Positions 8,555-16,747 of a stretch of DNA of 43,493 nucleotides are shown piece by piece. Made by a program: the position numbers and the translations under genes. Origin of the DNA: Priestia megaterium. Its GTDB lineage: Bacteria > Bacillota > Bacilli > Bacillales > Bacillaceae_H. Position 1 is the first letter of the stretch; each line of letters begins with the position of its first letter. The stretch lies in contig VTEF01000013.1 in NCBI GenBank assembly GCA_008180335.1, forward strand, positions 1 through 43,493, in the 5' to 3' direction. The notes beneath the pieces were generated by a model. The model made no database searches. It saw only the letters and a program-made list of their open reading frames with translations, and was not told where the DNA came from.

Positions 8555-9388
8555 TTATTCCCCCGATTCTACATCAACTATTTTTCGATTTGTCATCTCA
8601 AGAGCGAATGCCATTCCCTTTTTCAACGAATTTTTAGTAATAATTTCATTTAAATTAATGCCAAGGTTGACAATGGTTTGGGCAATTTCCGGTCGAATAC
8701 CGACGAGCAAACATTTTGCCCCAACTAATCGGACAGCCTCAGCAGCTTGTATAATATGGTGTGCTACCATCGTATCTACAACCGGTACACCTGTAATATC
8801 AATTAAAACAACTTCGGAACGGTGCTTAACAACACCTTGCAGTAAATTCTCCATAATTTTTTTCGCACGATCTGTATCGATTGTCCCTACTAAAGGCATA
8901 ACAGTAATTTTATCAAACACAGGAATCAAAGGAGCTGATAATTCTTGAAGTGCTACTTTTTGTAACATTACCGTATTTTCCCATGAATTTGAGTATTGTT
9001 CTACAATTTTATTATAAATAGGAGTTAACCACTTATCAAAGCTATAAAAAAGTTCTGAATGTGTTTGATTAGCGGAACTTGCACTTGCAATGTAGCCTTC
9101 TACAACCACATGCCCCAGATGCCGAACTCCTTGTGTTAAGTAGGAAAGAGGCCATCCCAACGTAACAACTCGATCCACAATCTCCTCTAGCTCTTTTGAA
9201 AAACTTTCTTGCTCTTGAAAGGCATTTGTTAAAATAACATTTACAAAATCTGAGCTCACACTCACGTATACTTGTTCAGATACAACATTTTTAATGCGGT
9301 CTGTTTCTACATCATTCATTAATACAAGCCAACGATCAAAAATAATAGACTTAGACTGTTGAATGTATCGGAATAATTCTTGATTCAT
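8555..9388 (-). CDS. rsbR: RsbR, stressosome sensor and scaffold protein
   Basis: This 277-aa protein pairs an N-terminal non-heme globin-like sensory domain (about residues 1-140) with a C-terminal STAS domain (about 155-265). The STAS part has the conserved threonine region [11 protein letters not shown] (Thr169) and the [10 protein letters not shown] segment that RsbT phosphorylates. It starts the eight-gene rsb-sigB operon. AAGGAGG lies 6 nt before the ATG, and a SigA promoter is at 9466-9495. Only this one RsbR paralogue is in the window. Confidence 0.97.
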   Translation of the reverse strand: MNQELFRYIQQSKSIIFDRWLVLMNDVETDRIKNVVSEQVYVSVSSDFVNVILTNAFQEQESFSKELEEIVDRVVTLGWPLSYLTQGVRHLGHVVVEGYIASASSANQTHSELFYSFDKWLTPIYNKIVEQYSNSWENTVMLQKVALQELSAPLIPVFDKITVMPLVGTIDTDRAKKIMENLLQGVVKHRSEVVLIDITGVPVVDTMVAHHIIQAAEAVRLVGAKCLLVGIRPEIAQTIVNLGINLNEIITKNSLKKGMAFALEMTNRKIVDVESGE

Positions 9389-9465
9389 GAGTTCCTCCTT
9401 ATGACGAACAGCAATTATAATAAAGTTCTGTTATATTTTTACTATCGGAATAATTCTCTTCTTTC

Positions 9466-9495
9466 ACTATACGTTTTCTACTTAATTCTAGTCAA
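9466..9495 (-). promoter_or_regulatory. SigA promoter of the rsb-sigB operon
   Basis: TTGACT (9490-9495), an 18-bp spacer and TATAGT (9466-9471) on the minus strand, 78 nt before rsbR. The -35 abuts the T tail of the ndoA terminator. It corresponds to the constitutive promoter of the B. subtilis operon. Confidence 0.78.
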
Positions 9496-9502
9496 ATTAA
9501 AA

Positions 9503-9526
9503 AAGTTGCTCCTCAAGGAGCAACTT
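9503..9526 (-). terminator. Terminator after ndoA
   Basis: An 11-bp perfect stem (AAGTTGCTCCT at 9503-9513, AGGAGCAACTT at 9516-9526) followed on the minus strand by TTTT. It separates the toxin-antitoxin unit from the rsb operon. Confidence 0.88.
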
Positions 9527-9547
9527 AGTATAAATGGAAGTATAATT

Positions 9548-9898
9548 CTAAAAGTCGATAAGTCCTACACTAATCTGCAAGGCTTCATCCACTCTGTCCA
9601 TCATTTCATCATCTAAATGGGTAATTTTGTCGGTTAGCCGTTGTTTGTCAATTGTTCGAATTTGTTCTAAGAGAATGACTGAATCTCGCTCAAATCCATA
9701 CTTTTTGGCATCAATCTCTACATGCGTAGGTAATTTTGCCTTTTGAATTTGGGCAGTAATTGCAGCTATAATGACAGTTGGGCTGAATCGATTTCCAATA
9801 TCATTTTGGATGACAAGTACAGGGCGAACGCCTCCTTGTTCTGAGCCAACAACAGGAGATAGGTCAGCAAAATAAACGTCGCCACGTTTGACTACCAA
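9548..9898 (-). CDS. ndoA: EndoA (MazF-type) mRNA interferase toxin
   Basis: A 116-aa PemK/MazF endoribonuclease, almost the same as B. subtilis Endo[17 protein letters not shown] at the N-terminus, [12 protein letters not shown], then [17 protein letters not shown]. It cleaves mRNA at UACAU in B. subtilis and is inhibited by EndoAI. The start is TTG at 9898 with GGGGGT upstream, 4 nt after the antitoxin stop. Confidence 0.97.
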   Translation of the reverse strand: MVVKRGDVYFADLSPVVGSEQGGVRPVLVIQNDIGNRFSPTVIIAAITAQIQKAKLPTHVEIDAKKYGFERDSVILLEQIRTIDKQRLTDKITHLDDEMMDRVDEALQISVGLIDF

Positions 9899-9902
9899 GA
9901 CA

Positions 9903-10184
9903 TTACCCCCCGCTTACTAAACGATCCACAGTGTGATCTGCTTCAGACTCTGCTAAAAACGCTTCAGAAGCAATGTTTAAATTTATCTTTGCCATCTCCA
10001 TATATCCGCGTCTCATTGATTCGCGAATATGGCGTTTTTTACGCTCACGAAGGTATAATTTCGTTGCTTGGTAAATAAATTCGCTTCTGTTCCCATTTTC
10101 TTGTTTCACTATAAGATCGAGCTCCGATACTAAATTTTTCGGTAACCTTACTAGGATTTCTGTAGTTGCGCTCGCTTCAGACAC
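9903..10184 (-). CDS. ndoAI: EndoAI (MazE-type) antitoxin
   Basis: A 93-aa ribbon-helix-helix antitoxin that binds and blocks EndoA. The RHH is at the N-terminus ([15 protein letters not shown]), with the conserved tail [15 protein letters not shown] and DRLVSGG. I chose GTG at 10184 over the ATG at 10190: GGAGG is 9 nt from the GTG but only 3 nt from the ATG, and the 93-aa length then equals B. subtilis EndoAI. It is co-transcribed with ndoA. Confidence 0.95.
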   Translation of the reverse strand: MSEASATTEILVRLPKNLVSELDLIVKQENGNRSEFIYQATKLYLRERKKRHIRESMRRGYMEMAKINLNIASEAFLAESEADHTVDRLVSGG

Positions 10185-10235
10185 AAACATACACCTCCAA
10201 CATCAATACACACACCAATAGTCTCATCTCTTCCT

Positions 10236-10264
10236 ATCATAACACCGATCTGCTTTAATGGAAA
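10236..10264 (-). promoter_or_regulatory. Possible promoter of ndoAI-ndoA
   Basis: TTTCCA (10259-10264), a 17-bp spacer and a good -10 TATGAT (10236-10241) on the minus strand, about 50 nt before ndoAI. A TTGACA further upstream has no -10 at the right distance. No hairpin terminator is seen after alr, so readthrough from alr is also likely. Confidence 0.5.
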
Positions 10265-10369
10265 GTTAATTCTGTCAATTTCTACACTATTATCGTCATT
10301 TGATACCTTCTTTTATGCATAGAATTAATTTTTTCTATTTTTATAAGAAACCATGCTTACTTTCCGTAC

Positions 10370-11539
10370 TTATTGCTGCTGTAAAATATAATTATTAATA
10401 TGCATTTGTTTATTTCCTTTTTTCAATACTCGCGGGACTCGAGCCGAAATCATACAAGGGATTTCATAATTAATGGTTTCGAGATGCTCTGCTATCTGAT
10501 CAATTAAAATTTCTTGATCACCTTGTTTTCCGATTAAAGTTACCTGTGTCCCTACAGGGTATTGAGCCGGCAGCCTAACCATTAGTTGATCCATGCAAAT
10601 TCGTCCAATAATTGGCATTTTCATCCCATCAATCAATACATGAAAATTGTGTAATTTACGAATCCAGCCATCGGCGTATCCAATTGGAACTGTACCAATC
10701 CATTCGTCTTTATCAGCTTTATACGTAGCTCCGTAACTAATGCTGCTCCCAGCCGCTACCTTTTTAACATGAACAAGCTTACTATGCAAAGAAAAAGCTT
10801 CTTGTAACGAAATAGGTAAAGTGGGTTTTAATTCTCGTGATGGGCTTAATCCATACATGGAAATCCCTAATCTTGCACATGTAAATAAGTCCATTGGTTT
10901 TTGAAATACCGCTGCACTATTGGCACAGTGGATAAATGGCGGATTTACATTTAACGTTTTTAAAAAGGCTACCAGCTTTTCAAAACGTTCATACTGCGCT
11001 GTAAAGTAAAGTGAATCAAGTTCATCCGCTGTAGCAAAGTGCGTAAAAACACCTTCTAATTCAATTTCAGAATGCGAATGTATCATTTTTACCACTTTCA
11101 TAATTTCATCTTCTGTCCGAACTCCTAATCGTCCCATGCCTGTATCTATTTTCAAATGAACACGCAATGTCTTATTTACTAAACCATTTGATATAACCTC
11201 AGCTACCCATTCTTCACTGTATGCAGTGACCGTAATATCCCATTTAACAGCTTCTTCAACATAAGAAGGAGGCACAGCTCCTAATACTAAAATAGGTTTT
11301 GTAATACCTTTTTGTCGGAGAGAGATCGCTTCATCTAAAAAGGCTACTGCTAACATATCAGCGCCTGCTTCAATCGCAACCTCGGCTACCTCTTTATCGC
11401 CATGTCCATATGCATTAGCTTTCACTACTGCTATTAATGTTTTATACGAAGGCAATAGTCTTCTTACTTGATGTACATTATTAAAAATTGCGTCTGCATC
11501 TACTTCTACCCATGTTTCTCGATAAAATGCTTTGACCAT
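10370..11539 (-). CDS. alr: Alanine racemase
   Basis: A 389-aa fold-type III PLP enzyme that makes D-alanine for peptidoglycan. The PLP lysine lies in AVVKANAYGHG (about residue 40), and the catalytic tyrosine region of the C-terminal domain is RICMDQLMVRLP. I place the start at ATG 11539 (MVKAFYRETW), with AAGGAAG upstream, matching the family start; the frame is open to 11599 but lacks a better ribosome site. Position before ndoAI-ndoA matches B. subtilis. Confidence 0.97.
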   Translation of the reverse strand: MVKAFYRETWVEVDADAIFNNVHQVRRLLPSYKTLIAVVKANAYGHGDKEVAEVAIEAGADMLAVAFLDEAISLRQKGITKPILVLGAVPPSYVEEAVKWDITVTAYSEEWVAEVISNGLVNKTLRVHLKIDTGMGRLGVRTEDEIMKVVKMIHSHSEIELEGVFTHFATADELDSLYFTAQYERFEKLVAFLKTLNVNPPFIHCANSAAVFQKPMDLFTCARLGISMYGLSPSRELKPTLPISLQEAFSLHSKLVHVKKVAAGSSISYGATYKADKDEWIGTVPIGYADGWIRKLHNFHVLIDGMKMPIIGRICMDQLMVRLPAQYPVGTQVTLIGKQGDQEILIDQIAEHLETINYEIPCMISARVPRVLKKGNKQMHINNYILQQQ

Positions 11540-11661
11540 TCCCACACTTCCTTTTTCAGAACCATTATAAACATATGCTACTTTGTTAGTATAATACATC
11601 TAAATTTAAAGTTCATCCGCACCTTAACAGACACGTAGCTTCAAACATAATTTCCCCATAG

Positions 11662-11690
11662 AAAAAGTCCACTTATCCAGTGGACTTTTT
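11662..11690. terminator. Bidirectional terminator between ydcC and alr
   Basis: A 12-bp stem AAAAAGTCCACT (11662-11673) / AGTGGACTTTTT (11679-11690) with a 5-nt loop and T tracts. It ends ydcC transcription on the minus strand. Confidence 0.88.
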
Positions 11691-11696
11691 CTCTTG

Positions 11697-12707
11697 CTAT
11701 TTTCCTATTTGACTTTGAACCGAACGAGCCACTTCACTAAATTCCTCTGTTGTTAAGTTTTCAGAAGCGATCATAAAATCAACTCCGTCATATGACCATG
11801 ACAATGTTTTATCTGTTAATGCCCCAACTGTAAATCCTAAATCAAAAGGTTCTCCTGCCGTAAGTGTGGCTGTCGCTGTTTCTGCTACTTGCGCTTTTTC
11901 TTGAACAAGTGTAAAAGATTTTTTTCCTTCGTACATTAACACCACACGCTCACCATTTTCAGTATTAATTTTCTTCTCTTCAGCTAGCTTGACTCCTTTT
12001 GGCAAATCTTTTGGATAAAGGACACTAAATGCCTTGGATTTATTGGCTGCTAATGTAGGCACATCAATCTTAGCACCTGTCATATTTCGTTTTGTATCAA
12101 ATGCCCCTTTATCAAACTTGGAATCTAATTTTACTTTTGAAAATTCAACTTGAATAAGGACCTTATCATCTGTATCCATAATTTTAACTGAAACTGGTGT
12201 TAAATCTTTTTTATTTACCGTAATTTCTTGTTTTGGCAGCATTGTACTATTCTGATAATTTGTTTTTGTTTTAAAGATATAGTGTTTCTCTGTAGTCCTG
12301 AATTCAGCCTCTTGATCTTGGACAATATCTTGCACGAGCGACTCGTATAAATAAGCTTGGCTGCTATTCTGCGGCCAGTCACTTTGAAAACGGAAACTTT
12401 TGTTTAAAGCAGGTGTTAACACGAAGACCCCTTCATCATTTCGCAAAATCATTTGGCTTTGATCTTTTTTTGTATTTTTTAAATTCACACGATAATACAT
12501 CGGCTTATTGTGCCAGATTTCAACATCATACACCTGAGCATCTTTCCCTGTATTTAGCGTCATTTTTGCATCTGCTTTATACCCTGACATTTCTTCTATT
12601 TTGGCACTCAGGGCATCTGTTACGTCTTGTTGACTCTTTTCACCGCAAGCTGATAGTGCTAAAAGCAAAAGCACGCAAACAAATAAGCCAATCAACTTTT
12701 TTTGCAT
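11697..12707 (-). CDS. ydcC: YdcC-like LolA-family lipoprotein
   Basis: A 336-aa secreted lipoprotein with signal peptide and lipobox LALSAC (lipidated Cys21), followed by a LolA/LppX-like beta-rich domain. B. subtilis YdcC occupies the same place between acpS and alr and is sporulation-linked; its molecular role is unknown. AAGGAGTTGGAG precedes the ATG. A weak hairpin (12755-12770) lies in the leader. I could not fit a SigE promoter with confidence. Confidence 0.9.
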   Translation of the reverse strand: MQKKLIGLFVCVLLLLALSACGEKSQQDVTDALSAKIEEMSGYKADAKMTLNTGKDAQVYDVEIWHNKPMYYRVNLKNTKKDQSQMILRNDEGVFVLTPALNKSFRFQSDWPQNSSQAYLYESLVQDIVQDQEAEFRTTEKHYIFKTKTNYQNSTMLPKQEITVNKKDLTPVSVKIMDTDDKVLIQVEFSKVKLDSKFDKGAFDTKRNMTGAKIDVPTLAANKSKAFSVLYPKDLPKGVKLAEEKKINTENGERVVLMYEGKKSFTLVQEKAQVAETATATLTAGEPFDLGFTVGALTDKTLSWSYDGVDFMIASENLTTEEFSEVARSVQSQIGK

Positions 12708-12821
12708 ATCTCCAACTCCTTTTGTCTCATTTCATTCATACATAAAAAGAATGAACAAGGGGTCCCTTGTCTTTTCTATCTGCAATATGAATATATGAGT
12801 GAGGAATTGTGATTATGCAGA

Positions 12822-13190
12822 CTAGCTTGACGAGCTTTCAAGAATTACTTGCGCTACCGCGTAATGGTCACTGTGTGTAATCGAAACATGAATTGTATAA
12901 TTTGCGGTATGATTTAGCCCTGCGATTGTCGGCTTTCCGCGTTTATCATTTATTACTTCGATATCTTGAAAGCTGAAGTTTTCTCCAATTCCTGTTCCTA
13001 ATGCTTTAGAATATGCTTCTTTAGTCGAGAATCTTCCTGCTACAAACTCAACCTTTCTTTTACCAGATAGCTCTTCATAGCGTTTTTTTTCATTTTTTGT
13101 TAAAATGCGATTAATAAACGACGGTTGACGCTCAATGAGCTTTTCAATACGATCTAATTCGGTAATATCAATTCCAATCCCTATGATCAA
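12822..13190 (-). CDS. acpS: Holo-acyl-carrier-protein synthase
   Basis: A 122-aa AcpS phosphopantetheinyl transferase that converts apo-ACP to holo-ACP for fatty acid synthesis. GIGIDITELDRI carries the Mg-binding Asp, and FAGRFSTKEAYSKALGTG-type sequence (VAGRFSTKEAYSKALG here) carries the catalytic Glu/Lys. I prefer the TTG at 13190 (MIIGIGIDIT), matching the family N-terminus and about 9 nt from GAAGGGA; the ATG at 13199 is the alternative, but that ribosome site would almost touch it. The rhomboid gene diverges upstream. Confidence 0.94.
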   Translation of the reverse strand: MIIGIGIDITELDRIEKLIERQPSFINRILTKNEKKRYEELSGKRKVEFVAGRFSTKEAYSKALGTGIGENFSFQDIEVINDKRGKPTIAGLNHTANYTIHVSITHSDHYAVAQVILESSSS

Positions 13191-13352
13191 AACCTTCATT
13201 CCCTTCTTCTACTTCTTTATGAATTGAATATGATAAACTAATCTAGTCATTCACTTTAAACATGTAAAATAAAAAGCTTATAAAGTTAATGTTTATAAAA
13301 CTTATGATTTTTTCTGATGAGAACAGCATTTAAAGGGGTGATTATTATATTT

Positions 13353-13949
13353 GTGCGTACAGAAAGTTTTTCACAGTTTAAAAGACAATATCCTGTTACA
13401 TTTACCCTACTACTCCTGCATCTTGTTTTTTGGATACTTTATATCATTCCGCTAGACATCACGAATTCTCTCTTCTATTCATTAATCGGTGTTAATGCAT
13501 TAATTACTCAAGGCGAGTATTGGCGTCTCGTCACAGCCATGCTGTTACACAGCAGCTTTACACACCTTCTTTTTAATTCTTTTTCTTTATTTTTGTTTGG
13601 ACCCGGAGTAGAAAAGATATTAACAAGGTCAAAATTCTTGTTATTTTATATAGGATGTGGTGTCACGGCAAACCTAGCTACACTTTTATTTGAGGCTCCT
13701 TTTTACAGTCATGTAGGATCTTCTGGAGCCATCTTTGGGTTATTTGGATTATATCTGCATTTAATTGTCTACAAAAGCCCTCTGTTAACAAAAAGTGAGC
13801 AACAAATTGTGATTGCCCTTTTAATTATAGGATTAGTTTCTGGCTTTTTAAATAGCGGCATTAATAACATAGCGCATATAGGAGGATTGATTAGCGGATT
13901 CTTTTTTGCTTTTCTTTTTCTTCCTCGAAACCGTTTGCTCATGCGCTAA
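13353..13949 (+). CDS. ydcA: Rhomboid family intramembrane serine protease (YdcA-like)
   Basis: About 198 aa with six predicted membrane segments. The catalytic serine is in GSSGAIFGLFG and the catalytic histidine in NNIAHIGGLISG; a HLLFNSFSLFLFG segment in TM2 carries the usual His/Asn. B. subtilis ydcA sits beside acpS in the same way. I chose GTG 13353 because AAAGGGGTGAT lies about 11 nt upstream; the frame is open back to 13317. It is the only plus-strand gene between cmpA and 25.9 kb that I accept. Confidence 0.9.
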   Translation: MRTESFSQFKRQYPVTFTLLLLHLVFWILYIIPLDITNSLFYSLIGVNALITQGEYWRLVTAMLLHSSFTHLLFNSFSLFLFGPGVEKILTRSKFLLFYIGCGVTANLATLLFEAPFYSHVGSSGAIFGLFGLYLHLIVYKSPLLTKSEQQIVIALLIIGLVSGFLNSGINNIAHIGGLISGFFFAFLFLPRNRLLMR

Positions 13950-13971
13950 AGCTGAAATAACTTAAACATAA

Positions 13972-14014
13972 AAAAGATAAACCTAGAAGGTGTTTTATCT
14001 AGAGTTTATCTTTT
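13972..14014. terminator. Bidirectional terminator between ydcA and uvsE
   Basis: AAAAGATAAAC (13972-13982) pairs with GTTTATCTTTT (14004-14014), with an inner CTAGA/TCTAG stem. It overlaps the uvsE stop codon. Confidence 0.8.
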
Positions 14015-14981
14015 ATTTAATAATAAAGCTTGAGTTATTAATAAATTCAATGTCATTGTATCTTTTTAAGTCGTTCATTAAATGAAATAATGCGTCATCC
14101 TTTCTTTTCGCTTCAATCATGCAATCAATTTGCGGAACAGTTCCTGCAATCTCTTTTACAAACTGATAAAACTCGTTCACGTCAATATAATCAGCATGTG
14201 CACGGAAGGCTTGTTCGCTCTTAGGACTAGAAATATGCATTTTTAATGGTAAGTCTTCATATTTCCACGTGTTAACAATGCGGTCCCAGTACCCCTTCCA
14301 TGATACATCTTCGTGATTAGCTTGATGATGATGCCAATCAAAAACGATCGGAAGATTCAATTTTTCGCATAAATACAAGGTATCCTCTATATGAAACGTT
14401 GTATCATCATTTTCCAGCATAATCATTTGCTGAATGGAGTGTGGTACTAATCCCCAATTCTGAACAAACTGTTCTAATGCTTTCTCTTTATCATTATAGG
14501 CGCCGCCAATATGAAGAACACATCTGTTCTTTAATGGAATCCCCATTCCTTGCAATAATTTCTTATGCATGCTTAACGTTTGAATGGAATGTTTAAAAAC
14601 GCCTTTATCAGTTGAATTAAGTACAACAAAATGATCGGGGTGAAAATCAATACGCATTTTATGCCTTTTTAAAAATAACCGGATCTTCGTTAACATTTCC
14701 TCTAAAGGGGATAAATAGTCCCAGTCTGTTAGTTCTTCATGATTGGCTAACGGAATAATTCTTGAACTCAAACGAAAAAACTCAATCTCGCTCCACACAT
14801 TATGTTTTAATAACCGTAAGCAATTCTCGAGATTTGAAATGGCGATTCGTTCTAATTTAGCAATAGCAGCTTCTCTATTTTTCAGGCGCTGAAACTGAGC
14901 AAATGTCATAGTTTGAGACGGTGAACTGTTTTTTAAATTGACACTCATAGCGACATAGCCTAAACGAATGGTTGTAGACAC
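14013..14981 (-). CDS. uvsE: UV DNA damage endonuclease UvsE
   Basis: A 322-aa UvsE/UVDE-type TIM-barrel endonuclease that nicks DNA 5' of UV photoproducts. Family blocks seen: RLGYVAMSVNL at the start, IDFHPDHFVVLNS, LHIGGAYNDKEKAL, IMLENDDTTFH, VFDWHHHQAN, MHISSPKSEQAFRAHADYID and MIEAKRKDDAL; these hold the metal-binding His/Glu/Asp residues. I chose GTG 14981, 6 nt after GATGAGGTG. It replaces ydbS-ydbT at this place relative to B. subtilis. A GGGTAT at 15005-15010 upstream could be a SigB -10. Confidence 0.95.
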   Translation of the reverse strand: MSTTIRLGYVAMSVNLKNSSPSQTMTFAQFQRLKNREAAIAKLERIAISNLENCLRLLKHNVWSEIEFFRLSSRIIPLANHEELTDWDYLSPLEEMLTKIRLFLKRHKMRIDFHPDHFVVLNSTDKGVFKHSIQTLSMHKKLLQGMGIPLKNRCVLHIGGAYNDKEKALEQFVQNWGLVPHSIQQMIMLENDDTTFHIEDTLYLCEKLNLPIVFDWHHHQANHEDVSWKGYWDRIVNTWKYEDLPLKMHISSPKSEQAFRAHADYIDVNEFYQFVKEIAGTVPQIDCMIEAKRKDDALFHLMNDLKRYNDIEFINNSSFIIK

Positions 14982-15036
14982 ACTATACACCTCATCTATC
15001 TTGAATACCCATAGTGTTTCCCATTTGTAAAAAAAT

Positions 15037-15060
15037 AAGCGAGCCTATATAGGCTCGCTT
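15037..15060 (-). terminator. Terminator of cshA
   Basis: A 24-bp perfect palindrome centred on TATATA with GC-rich arms (AAGCGAGCC / GGCTCGCTT), followed on the minus strand by seven T residues. It lies 2 nt after the cshA stop. Confidence 0.92.
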
Positions 15061-15062
15061 GA

Positions 15063-16553
15063 TTATGCTTTGCTACGAGAATCTTTACGGTTACCGCTGG
15101 TACCGCCACGGCGCTTATCTCCAAAGCGTTTGGAGTTTCCACGGCGATTTTGCTGTGAATAATTTTTAGAATTTGAACGTGAACGGCCTGCGTTACCACG
15201 TTGTTTCTTTTTATCACTTTTAGCAATCACTGGTGGTTCAGCTGTTAATTGAACCGACGATTCACTCGGCTCTTTCGTAAATAATTTAATAGCTGCTGCT
15301 ACAAGTGAAACAGAATCATGCTCTTCTAACAACTCTTCTGCTAATTGCTTATAGTAAGATAAGTTTCCATGCTTCACTGCATCCGTTAGTTTATCAGCTG
15401 CAATGCGCTGTTGACCTTCTAAAGCCTCATCTAGTGTTGGTGGTGCCATACGGTCCATTTTACGTTTTGTTGTGCGTTCGATGTTGTGTAATTGTCCAGA
15501 TTCTCTTGGTGTCACAAATGTCATCGCTGCACCCATTTTACCTGCACGTCCTGTACGTCCAATACGATGAACATAACTTTCAGGATCTTGCGGAATATCA
15601 AAGTTATAAACGTGAGTAACGCCTGAGATATCCAATCCACGAGCCGCTACATCCGTTGCTACAAGTACATCAATTGAGCCTTCTTTAAATTGGCGTAATA
15701 CAGATAAACGTTTTGCTTGTGTTAAATCACCATGAATACCTTGAGCTGAGTATCCACGCACATTTAACGCTTCAGACAACTCATCAACACGGCGTTTTGT
15801 GCGTCCGAAAATAATAGCTAATTCTGGAGATTGCATGTCTAACAAACGAGTTAAAACATCAAACTTGCGTTTTTCTTGTACTTCTAAATAGTACTGTTGA
15901 ATATTTGGAACCGTTACTTCTTTTGCTTTTACTTTCACAATTTTAGGTTCGTTCATGAACTTTTCAGCAATGCGACGAATTGGGTCCGGCATTGTTGCTG
16001 AGAATAGCAATGTTTGATGACTTTCTGGTACATTGGATAAGATTTTTTCAATATCTTCAATGAACCCCATGTTTAACATTTCATCTGCTTCATCTAATAC
16101 TACAGTATGAACATCTTGTAAGCGAAGTGTACGACGGTTAATGTGGTCTAACATACGTCCTGGTGTTCCAACAATGATATGAGGGCGTTTTTTTAATGCA
16201 CGAATCTGGCGGCTAATATCTTGACCACCGTAAATCGGTAAAACGCGCACGCGTTTTGTTTGACCAATTTTATATAATTCTTCTGATACTTGAACTGCAA
16301 GTTCACGTGTTGGAGCAATAATCAATCCTTGGATTGCATCTACACTTGTATCTACTTTTTCAATAAGCGGAATACCAAAAGCAGCCGTTTTTCCTGTTCC
16401 TGTTTGTGCTTGACCAATTAAATCATGACCTTCTAATGCTAATGGAATCGTTTCTGATTGAATCGGTGTCGCCTCTTCAAAACCCATTTTACTAACAGCT
16501 TTATTTAGCTGTTGACTTAACCCTAACTCTTGAAATAATGCCAAATTTTTCAA
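15063..16553 (-). CDS. cshA: DEAD-box RNA helicase CshA
   Basis: A 496-aa ATP-dependent RNA helicase of the RNA degradosome and ribosome assembly. It has the Q motif ([13 protein letters not shown]), motif [13 protein letters not shown] in [13 protein letters not shown] in LLFSATMP, and motif [12 protein letters not shown]. The C-terminal tail (about residues 440-496) is basic and rich in R, G, N and S, as expected for RNA binding. Its leader contains two adjacent hairpins, the second a terminator, so attenuation is possible. Location between murF and acpS agrees with B. subtilis CshA (YdbR). Confidence 0.96.
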   Translation of the reverse strand: MKNLALFQELGLSQQLNKAVSKMGFEEATPIQSETIPLALEGHDLIGQAQTGTGKTAAFGIPLIEKVDTSVDAIQGLIIAPTRELAVQVSEELYKIGQTKRVRVLPIYGGQDISRQIRALKKRPHIIVGTPGRMLDHINRRTLRLQDVHTVVLDEADEMLNMGFIEDIEKILSNVPESHQTLLFSATMPDPIRRIAEKFMNEPKIVKVKAKEVTVPNIQQYYLEVQEKRKFDVLTRLLDMQSPELAIIFGRTKRRVDELSEALNVRGYSAQGIHGDLTQAKRLSVLRQFKEGSIDVLVATDVAARGLDISGVTHVYNFDIPQDPESYVHRIGRTGRAGKMGAAMTFVTPRESGQLHNIERTTKRKMDRMAPPTLDEALEGQQRIAADKLTDAVKHGNLSYYKQLAEELLEEHDSVSLVAAAIKLFTKEPSESSVQLTAEPPVIAKSDKKKQRGNAGRSRSNSKNYSQQNRRGNSKRFGDKRRGGTSGNRKDSRSKA

Positions 16554-16593
16554 ACTCCTTCTATATTTAGACTATCTATATTTTACAAAAAAA

Positions 16594-16656
16594 AGCATTC
16601 TCCGAAAGTCCGAAAAATGCTCTAAACGATTACTTCAATCAATTCAACGTTTAGAG
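16594..16656 (-). promoter_or_regulatory. Two-hairpin leader with terminator before cshA (possible attenuator)
   Basis: In minus-strand order: hairpin 1 pairs CTCTAAACG (16656-16648) with CGTTTAGAG (16628-16620). It is followed at once by hairpin 2 (16621-16594), AGCATT...AATGCT with internal pairs, and a run of eight T. The two hairpins share 2 nt. Because a good promoter lies upstream at 16685-16713, the terminator is inside the cshA leader, about 40 nt before the start codon. It could also simply end murF readthrough. Confidence 0.55.
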
Positions 16657-16684
16657 AATAAGCGCCTCAAGACACTCAGATTAC

Positions 16685-16713
16685 ATCATAACACTATGAC
16701 TTTCTATTTGCAA
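16685..16713 (-). promoter_or_regulatory. SigA promoter of cshA
   Basis: TTGCAA (16708-16713), a 17-bp spacer and TATGAT (16685-16690) on the minus strand, downstream of murF. The start would be near 16678, giving a leader of about 125 nt. Confidence 0.7.
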
Positions 16714-16747
16714 TAGAGCTTATTCATACTGTCCTAGATATCTGTAA

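Noticed and set aside
8658-8948. Open frame of 96 codons opposite rsbR
   Set aside because: Antisense shadow of a well-supported gene.
11600-11660. Riboswitch or T-box before alr or ddl
   Set aside because: The upstream regions are short and I found no T-box sequence or known riboswitch core.
12755-12770. Hairpin ACAAGGG/CCCTTGT as terminator of acpS
   Set aside because: Short stem with a 2-nt loop and no T run on either strand close by; kept only as a weak leader structure of ydcC.
14996-15226. Open frame of 76 codons on the minus strand
   Set aside because: Out-of-frame reading of the repetitive cshA C-terminal tail running through its terminator.
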